Origin: an uncultured Lachnospiraceae bacterium
GTDB lineage: Bacteria > Bacillota > Clostridia > Lachnospirales > Lachnospiraceae
Assembly: GCA_946631935.1 (NCBI GenBank)
Contig: CAMPAP010000002.1
Coordinates: forward strand, 1 to 10,683
Length of the DNA stretch: 10,683 bases
Direction of reading: 5' to 3'
The position numbers and the translations under genes were made by a program. Below, in pieces: positions 5,736 through 10,683 of the stretch. A model generated the notes under the pieces. That model was not told where the DNA came from, did not search any database, and saw only the letters and a list, made by a program, of their open reading frames with translations. Each line of letters starts with the position of its first letter. Position 1 is the first letter of the stretch.

Positions 5736-7388
5736 GTCACCGGATATTGAAGAGATCCCCTCAACAAGTGCCGGCAAAAACTGCTGTTTTCTCGAAACGA
5801 TCCCCTTAAGATAAACATCTTTCGCATCATCATCTATGGGAGTCTGGAAACCGTTGATAAGGACCTCTTTAGAACCGTCACCTGCCCAAATAACTTTGGA
5901 TGATTCCGAAGGAATGAGGGTTGCCAGGAAAAAGGCCATGTCAAGTTGTTCGGCAAGCATGAATTCTTTTATGTCGGCGAGTGCTTTTTCTTCAGCGATC
6001 TCAGTCTCCTCACCGGTCATGGCATTTACCTGTGAGATCCCCACAGAATATCCTTCAATGGTAAACTTCTTAAAGTCCCTTCTGAGAAGCTGGAGACCTG
6101 TTTTTCCATCAAAATCGCTTCCTGCCCTGAACATCTCCCTGGCAAAATCATCCTGCATTATGCCGGCTATATGCGCCAGTTCGTTTCCGCACTGAATATC
6201 AACATCCGTACATGTAGGGCTCTTGTAGATAAGTGTGTCGGATAATATCGCGGCACATAAAAGTCCTGCCATTTCGGGAGTGACATCCACATGCGCTTCC
6301 TTATACATAAGATAAACAATGGTAGAAGCAGATCCCAAAGGCTGGTTTCTGAAAAAGACGGGAGAAACTGTCTCTACAGCGCTGAGCCTGTGGTGATCTA
6401 TTATCTCAAGGATATTTGCGGTCTCTATTCCGGTGACAGCCTGGTTTTTTTCATTATGATCCATAAGAATGACCTGCTTGCGCCTTGCACCCAGGAGATT
6501 TCTTCTTGAGATCATGCCAATGTAATCACCCTTTTCATCTACCACAGGAAAATATCTATGATGCTTCTGAGCCATCACAGGCCTGATATCATCGGCAAAA
6601 TCCGTCAGTTTGAAAATGACAAGATCCTGCGATTTCATAAAATAATCAACGGGGATCGCCTGATCTATAAGCCGGGATGCGTTAAAAGCATCATATTTTG
6701 TCACAATGATCTTCACACCTTTTTCAGAAGCAAGATTCCTGACATCGTCATCAGGTCTTGTTCCCGAGCAGGTTATAAGACACCCTGCACCCGATTCAAG
6801 ACACTCTCTTGCATCCTCGCTTCCGTCGGGGATGATAACGATGTCCCCATCTCCCACTCCTGCAGAGCCTTTTTGGGACACTATCACGGATCCTTTTTCT
6901 ATATATCCTCCGTCGTTACCTGATATCAGGCTCCCCTCAAGAGTTTCGATGATATTGGAATAAGGAGTTTTTGAAAGTGCGAGGATACCTCTGTCATCCG
7001 TATCCATATAAGAACCGACGATATCGCCGAGAGTTATGACTCCGCTTATCTTGCCGTTTTCTGTTATCGTAAGAGTAACAACATCCGCATCATGCATGAT
7101 ATTCCAGGCATTCCTGAGAGACAGCTTTGGAGATATGCCATGAATGGTATTGATATCCATGTCCATAACCTGAGTGCGGATATCCTTTATGTACTCAGGA
7201 GGTTTGACTCCGAATCTTGAAAGGACAAATTTTGTCTCGTCATTTAGATGCCCGCATCTGATGGCCTTGTAGTTTTCTCCGGTAACCCTTCTTTTAAGTT
7301 CGGCATATGCAAGAGCTGAACAGACAGAATCCGTGTCGGGATTCTTATGTCCGATAACATATACAGGTCTTTTATCCGATGAATTCAT
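5733..7388 (-). CDS. Manganese-dependent inorganic pyrophosphatase with CBS and DRTGG regulatory domains
   Basis: A 551-residue cytoplasmic family II (DHH) pyrophosphatase that hydrolyses PPi to two phosphates. Metal-binding motifs are HKNPDTDS (14-21), LMDHN (308-312) and IIDHHR (329-334), followed by a DHHA2 domain (about 425-545) with the substrate-binding SRKQ (532-535). A regulatory insert splits the N-terminal domain: CBS1 (about 72-130), DRTGG (about 140-240) and CBS2 (about 245-305). Family members of this layout are inhibited by AMP/ADP and activated by ATP or diadenosine polyphosphates. I chose ATG at 7388 because AAGGAG lies just upstream. A longer frame from 7481 would overlap nadE and lacks a ribosome site. 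It is the last gene of the NAD operon, 58 bases after nadE, and probably pulls the three PPi-releasing steps encoded upstream. Confidence 0.95.
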   Translation of the reverse strand: MNSSDKRPVYVIGHKNPDTDSVCSALAYAELKRRVTGENYKAIRCGHLNDETKFVLSRFGVKPPEYIKDIRTQVMDMDINTIHGISPKLSLRNAWNIMHDADVVTLTITENGKISGVITLGDIVGSYMDTDDRGILALSKTPYSNIIETLEGSLISGNDGGYIEKGSVIVSQKGSAGVGDGDIVIIPDGSEDARECLESGAGCLITCSGTRPDDDVRNLASEKGVKIIVTKYDAFNASRLIDQAIPVDYFMKSQDLVIFKLTDFADDIRPVMAQKHHRYFPVVDEKGDYIGMISRRNLLGARRKQVILMDHNEKNQAVTGIETANILEIIDHHRLSAVETVSPVFFRNQPLGSASTIVYLMYKEAHVDVTPEMAGLLCAAILSDTLIYKSPTCTDVDIQCGNELAHIAGIMQDDFAREMFRAGSDFDGKTGLQLLRRDFKKFTIEGYSVGISQVNAMTGEETEIAEEKALADIKEFMLAEQLDMAFFLATLIPSESSKVIWAGDGSKEVLINGFQTPIDDDAKDVYLKGIVSRKQQFLPALVEGISSISGD

Positions 7389-7446
7389 AAATTCTCCTTT
7401 CTTGATCAGGCCGGAACCGGTGACATCCTTACATATGATACAGCTT

Positions 7447-8190
7447 TTATTCTGCCGGTGTAAAATGCGGCATGAGTTCAAGTTTGTGAAGATTGGAAAC
7501 GTGCATCCTGTCTATTTTGACTTTAATCATTTCATCTTCACAGATGCCGGTCTCTATATATTTATCAAGTATGTCATATGAAAAACCGATCTTGTCCTCA
7601 TCACTCATTCCGCTGAGTCCGTCCGAAGGTGTCTTATGAACAAGCTCTTCAGGCAGCCCGATAAAGTCGCCAATTTGTCTGACCTCAGTGACGGTAAGCA
7701 TTGCAAGAGGCGACATGTCTCCTGCACTGTCTCCGAACTTGGTACTGTAGCCGATATAATCCTCTGATCTGTTGCAGGTATTGATCACTCTCCCGCCGCC
7801 TTCAAGCCCCTGGGCAACAGCATAGAGCGTGGTCATTCTGATCCTTGGAGGAATGTTGATCCTGACATCGGATGTAATGACTGATCCGCTGTCTTCAAGA
7901 CATTTTTTAAGAGCTTTTGTCGCATCTCCTATATTGACGACAAGATGCCTGATCTGAAGATGATCAACAAGAGCCATAGAATCCGCAATATCCGGCTGTT
8001 CTCCGTCGGGCATCAGAACACCTATCACTCTTTCCCTGCCAAGAGCCCTTACCATGAGTGCCGCCGTTACGCTGGAATCCTTGCCTCCGGATATACCGAT
8101 TACAGCAGAGCAGCCTTTTGCATTTTTTTCAAAATAATCCCTTATCCATTCAGTAAGATCATTAACTGTTTTCTCGACATTTTTAAGCAT
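7447..8190 (-). CDS. nadE: NH3-dependent NAD+ synthetase
   Basis: A 247-residue ATP pyrophosphatase-fold enzyme that amidates nicotinate adenine dinucleotide to NAD+ using ATP and ammonia, releasing AMP and PPi. The PP-loop is SGGKDSS (34-40). The adenylate/substrate region includes NTCNRSEDYIGYSTKFGD (137-154) and AGDMSPL (156-162), followed by KTPSDGLSG (186-194). There is no N-terminal nitrilase-type glutaminase domain, so free ammonia is the expected nitrogen donor. Length is slightly below the usual 250-280 residues. The start at 8190 has AGAGGG upstream. It follows pncB by 32 bases in the same operon and precedes the pyrophosphatase. Confidence 0.95.
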   Translation of the reverse strand: MLKNVEKTVNDLTEWIRDYFEKNAKGCSAVIGISGGKDSSVTAALMVRALGRERVIGVLMPDGEQPDIADSMALVDHLQIRHLVVNIGDATKALKKCLEDSGSVITSDVRINIPPRIRMTTLYAVAQGLEGGGRVINTCNRSEDYIGYSTKFGDSAGDMSPLAMLTVTEVRQIGDFIGLPEELVHKTPSDGLSGMSDEDKIGFSYDILDKYIETGICEDEMIKVKIDRMHVSNLHKLELMPHFTPAE

Positions 8191-8222
8191 TGCTTATCCC
8201 TCTCAAATTCAGGTCGTTCACA

Positions 8223-9422
8223 TCACTCGTGTTTCATTCTCCAGTCGATACAGCGCTTAAGGTAATCAACATAGTCGGGATTTTTGCACATTCCCTTTCC
8301 TTCGGTATCCGATATCTTGGCAACGTCCTGACCGTTACACTCCGTTGTCTTCATTACAATATTAAGTGCGGGAACTTCAGTATCATTTGCAACATAGGTT
8401 CCTATACCGAATGCTACCTTTGCTCTTCCTTTAAAATAGGAATTGATCTTGTCTGCTTTTTCAAAATCGAGGGAGTCGGAGAAAAGCAGGGTCTTGGTTG
8501 CCGGGTTAAGCCCAAGTTCCTCATAGTGTCGTATCATCTTATCACCCCACTCAAAAGGATCTCCGCTGTCATGTCTTACTCCGGAGAAAAGAGTGGCGTA
8601 TGTAAGTTGAAAATCCCTGAGGAAACAGTCGGTAGTTATGGCATCAGTAAGAGCCGTTCCGTTAAGAACACCGTATTCCTTCACCCATGCATCCAGTGCA
8701 TACCAGTTGGAATATGCGGGATTATGTTTATGATTGCCCTGTCCCACACACATGATCCACTCATGAGCCATGGTTCCCACAGGCTTTATTCCAAACTTCC
8801 TGGCAAGATATACATTTGAAGTTCCCACAAAAAGAGAATCCTTAAACTTTGCCTTGCAGAGCCTTTCAACCGCGTTTTCCTGGGCTTTAGATGACAGTCT
8901 CCTTCTTATTCCAAACTCTGAGAACGCACCTATGTTCCAGGTTCCGTCCTCGAGCTTTTTTATCTTGTCATCCAGACGCTCATTAAAACTTTTCAGAAGT
9001 CTGTCATAATCATAACCCATTCTGAAATAGACTCCATTAACAATGGCAAGCGTGGGGATCTCATACATGGATGTATTGACCCATGTACCCTTTGTCTCAA
9101 TGGTAAGCCCGCATTCAGAATCGGTTCCGATGACAAAATCTTCATATCTGGGATGCCAGAGCCTCAAAAAATCCACATAAGACGGAGCAAGCCACTTGAT
9201 GCTTCCCAGATAGGCAAGTTCTTCTTCGGTAAACTTAAGATCACAGTACATTTTAATCTGCCGTCTGATCTCTTCTACCATCTCTGCCGAAAAATGAGTA
9301 TCCTCATTTCTGCACTTAAATGTCCAGGTTGTCCTGTAGCTGGGAAACTGGTGATATATTGCCTGCCCCATTGAAAATTTATAAAGATCGGTTTCAAGAA
9401 GACTTACTATTATCTGATCCAT
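8223..9422 (-). CDS. pncB: Nicotinate phosphoribosyltransferase
   Basis: A 399-residue cytoplasmic enzyme converting nicotinate and PRPP to nicotinate mononucleotide plus PPi, coupled to ATP hydrolysis. The N-terminus SLLETDLYKFSMGQAIY (7-23) is the family signature. VGTMAHEW (215-222) holds H220, the histidine expected to be phosphorylated by ATP in the PncB branch. VRHDSGDP (about 285-292) is the PRPP-region motif. Length matches the approximately 400-residue PncB type. AAGGAG lies 6 bases before ATG at 9422. It starts 15 bases after the nadD stop, so co-translation in one operon is likely. Confidence 0.96.
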   Translation of the reverse strand: MDQIIVSLLETDLYKFSMGQAIYHQFPSYRTTWTFKCRNEDTHFSAEMVEEIRRQIKMYCDLKFTEEELAYLGSIKWLAPSYVDFLRLWHPRYEDFVIGTDSECGLTIETKGTWVNTSMYEIPTLAIVNGVYFRMGYDYDRLLKSFNERLDDKIKKLEDGTWNIGAFSEFGIRRRLSSKAQENAVERLCKAKFKDSLFVGTSNVYLARKFGIKPVGTMAHEWIMCVGQGNHKHNPAYSNWYALDAWVKEYGVLNGTALTDAITTDCFLRDFQLTYATLFSGVRHDSGDPFEWGDKMIRHYEELGLNPATKTLLFSDSLDFEKADKINSYFKGRAKVAFGIGTYVANDTEVPALNIVMKTTECNGQDVAKISDTEGKGMCKNPDYVDYLKRCIDWRMKHE

Positions 9423-9437
9423 GTTTTCTCCTTCTTT

Positions 9438-10076
9438 TTACATTCCGTAAAGATGATGCTCCAGGATATATCCGTAAACCTTATCAGGGATAAGATCCCT
9501 GTATTTTTCAGGCGCATTTCTGATCATGCTTGAAGAGATGTCTAATCCCATGCAGGAGGATATATAAACCCTTGCATTCATCTCATCTTCAAGTTTTTTC
9601 TTTTGCAGACGGATACTTTCAATGTCATCTCCGCTTCTTCTTACAACAGTCAGGATAACACCTGACAGAAACTTCCTCGCTTCATGCCAGCCTTCAACGG
9701 AAAAGAGCACATCACTTCCGCATAAAAAAAGATAATCTGTATCAGCAACCTCTGCTCCGTTTTTTATATCTTTTTCCCTGATCATATTAACGGTATCGAC
9801 CGAATAACTGGGACCGCTTTTCTCCATTTCGACAGTGGATATTTCATACGGAAGACCAAGTTCTTCCAGACCTGCTTCAAGCATCTCAAGGCGCAATTTA
9901 CCGGGAGTTATCTTTTTTCCGTTCTTCTCCTTAAGATAGGGATGCCCGGCCGGGATTATGATAATCCTGTCCGGGCATAATTCATCATTTATATTCCTGA
10001 GCAATTCAAGGTGACCTCTGTGAAGAGGATCAAATGTACCTCCAAATAAAGCTGTCTTCTTTACGCCTGTCTCCAA
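9438..10076 (-). CDS. nadD: Nicotinate-nucleotide adenylyltransferase
   Basis: A 212-residue nucleotidyltransferase that adenylates nicotinate mononucleotide to nicotinate adenine dinucleotide, releasing PPi. It has GTFDPLHRGH (13-22, the HxGH ATP-binding motif), SGPSYSVDT (87-95), CGSDVLFSVEGW (119-130, substrate site) and DISSSMIR (179-186, the SSTxIR-type C-terminal motif). Length fits the family. The start is a TTG at 10076, because no ATG or GTG exists in frame before the conserved GGTFDP. An AGGG lies 9 bases upstream. The first 16 bases overlap the end of pncA, suggesting translational coupling and perhaps limited output. It is second in the NAD operon. Confidence 0.95.
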   Translation of the reverse strand: METGVKKTALFGGTFDPLHRGHLELLRNINDELCPDRIIIIPAGHPYLKEKNGKKITPGKLRLEMLEAGLEELGLPYEISTVEMEKSGPSYSVDTVNMIREKDIKNGAEVADTDYLFLCGSDVLFSVEGWHEARKFLSGVILTVVRRSGDDIESIRLQKKKLEDEMNARVYISSCMGLDISSSMIRNAPEKYRDLIPDKVYGYILEHHLYGM

Positions 10077-10624
10077 GGCTCATTTCCCTTTCCGGTCACA
10101 TGAATATGACAGGTTTCCATTGCAGCAAGAGCAGTATCGTGGCTTTGGGGACTAACCCCGGCGCAACACGAAGCATCCACATATACGGGAACATCCGGAC
10201 AGAAAGCTTTAAGCAAAAGAGCATTACTGATCACACAGATATCCGTACAAAGCCCGATAAGTTCTATAGATGAAAGATTTTCTTCTTCGCAGAGTTTTTT
10301 CGCCTCTTCTCCAAGCAAAACGCTTCCGAATGTAACTTTATCAAATATCCTGCATACGTCAGACAGCTCTCTTAGTTTCGAGCAGATCATCCATCCTTCG
10401 GAATCTTTAATGCAGTGTGGGACCGGAAGATTGGCGCCTTCTTCTGTCTGCATATAATCATCACCATGGGTATCCCTGGTGAAAAAAACCATGTCTCCGT
10501 TTTGCATTGCGCTCCGGATCTTTGCTTCACAGTTATCAACTATCAGGACCGCTTCCCTACTTCCAAGCGCTCCGTCTATAAAGTCCTTCTGCATATCAAC
10601 AACGACAAGTAATTTCCGGCTCAT
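10061..10624 (-). CDS. pncA: Nicotinamidase (isochorismatase-family cysteine hydrolase)
   Basis: A 187-residue enzyme deamidating nicotinamide to nicotinate and ammonia. The catalytic triad is D10 (VVDMQKDF), K96 (DKVTFGS) and C130 (GLCTDICV). The metal site is D51, H53 (RDTHGDD) and H70 (PVPHC), which separates nicotinamidases from generic isochorismatases. The start at 10624 has AAGG 7 bases upstream. It overlaps nadD by 16 bases. The ammonia and nicotinate it releases are substrates for NadE and PncB in the same operon. The assignment to PncA is strengthened by these neighbours. Confidence 0.94.
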   Translation of the reverse strand: MSRKLLVVVDMQKDFIDGALGSREAVLIVDNCEAKIRSAMQNGDMVFFTRDTHGDDYMQTEEGANLPVPHCIKDSEGWMICSKLRELSDVCRIFDKVTFGSVLLGEEAKKLCEEENLSSIELIGLCTDICVISNALLLKAFCPDVPVYVDASCCAGVSPQSHDTALAAMETCHIHVTGKGNEPWRQA

Positions 10625-10633
10625 ATCGTTACC

Positions 10634-10683
10634 TTACTTACCTTTTTTCATATCCATGATCGCATCGATAGAAGAGATGCACG
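10634..10683 (-). CDS. C-terminal end of an upstream gene (partial)
   Basis: A minus-strand frame open from the window edge to TAA at 10634-10636 encodes CISSIDAIMDMKKGK. It ends 9 bases before the pncA start, the spacing expected inside an operon. The product cannot be identified from 15 residues. The other two minus-strand frames also stop before pncA, but this one has the most protein-like composition. Confidence 0.45.
   Translation of the reverse strand, partial: CISSIDAIMDMKKGK

Noticed and set aside
7389..7481. 31-residue N-terminal extension of the pyrophosphatase
   Set aside because: The extension overlaps nadE and has no ribosome site, whereas ATG at 7388 has AAGGAG at proper spacing and begins 13 residues before the conserved HKNPDTDS.
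8190..8819. 209-aa plus-strand open frame antisense to pncB
   Set aside because: It is fully opposite a well-conserved gene and has no recognisable domain.

Overview
The window looks like ordinary chromosome from a moderately low-GC Clostridia-type Firmicute, possibly a Lachnospiraceae/Butyrivibrio-like organism. This placement is an inference from Gram-positive Shine-Dalgarno sequences (AAGGAGG-like), near-consensus sigma-A promoters, tRNA genes without an encoded 3' CCA, a DUF5684-type membrane protein and a CBS/DRTGG-type Mn-pyrophosphatase. No phage, IS, CRISPR or plasmid functions are visible.

Layout, left to right. Positions 1-208 hold three minus-strand tRNA genes (probable Lys cut by the edge, His-GTG, Arg-TCT). 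They are driven by a near-perfect promoter at 227-255, and an 18-bp perfect palindrome sits just upstream (259-295). Next is a minus-strand DUF5684-like membrane protein with a repetitive Asn/Gln/Tyr/Pro tail (318-1214). A 59-residue two-helix membrane protein precedes it on the same strand (1278-1457). Diverging from these is a plus-strand voltage-gated K+ channel with its own promoter (1616-2587). Its stop codon interlocks with that of the convergent glycan operon.

The glycan operon (5494 down to 2584, minus strand) encodes a polyprenyl-phosphate sugar-1-phosphate transferase followed by two tightly coupled GT2 glycosyltransferases. Together these could prime a lipid-linked sugar and add the next sugars of a cell-surface polysaccharide. 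A tRNA-Leu(TAG) gene lies directly upstream on the same strand, and the only clear promoter is in front of the tRNA.

The right half (10624 down to 5733, minus strand) is a five-gene NAD salvage operon: pncA, nadD, pncB, nadE and a regulated family II inorganic pyrophosphatase. It covers every Preiss-Handler step from nicotinamide to NAD+, and the last gene removes the pyrophosphate released by PncB, NadD and NadE. This is the most coherent biological story in the window. The last 15 codons of another minus-strand gene appear at the right edge, so the start of this operon lies outside.

I see no clearly novel system. The items most worth a second look are the NAD/PPi operon with its regulated pyrophosphatase, the low-complexity tail of the DUF5684 protein, the small membrane protein at 1278-1457, and the tRNA-Leu/glycan gene arrangement.
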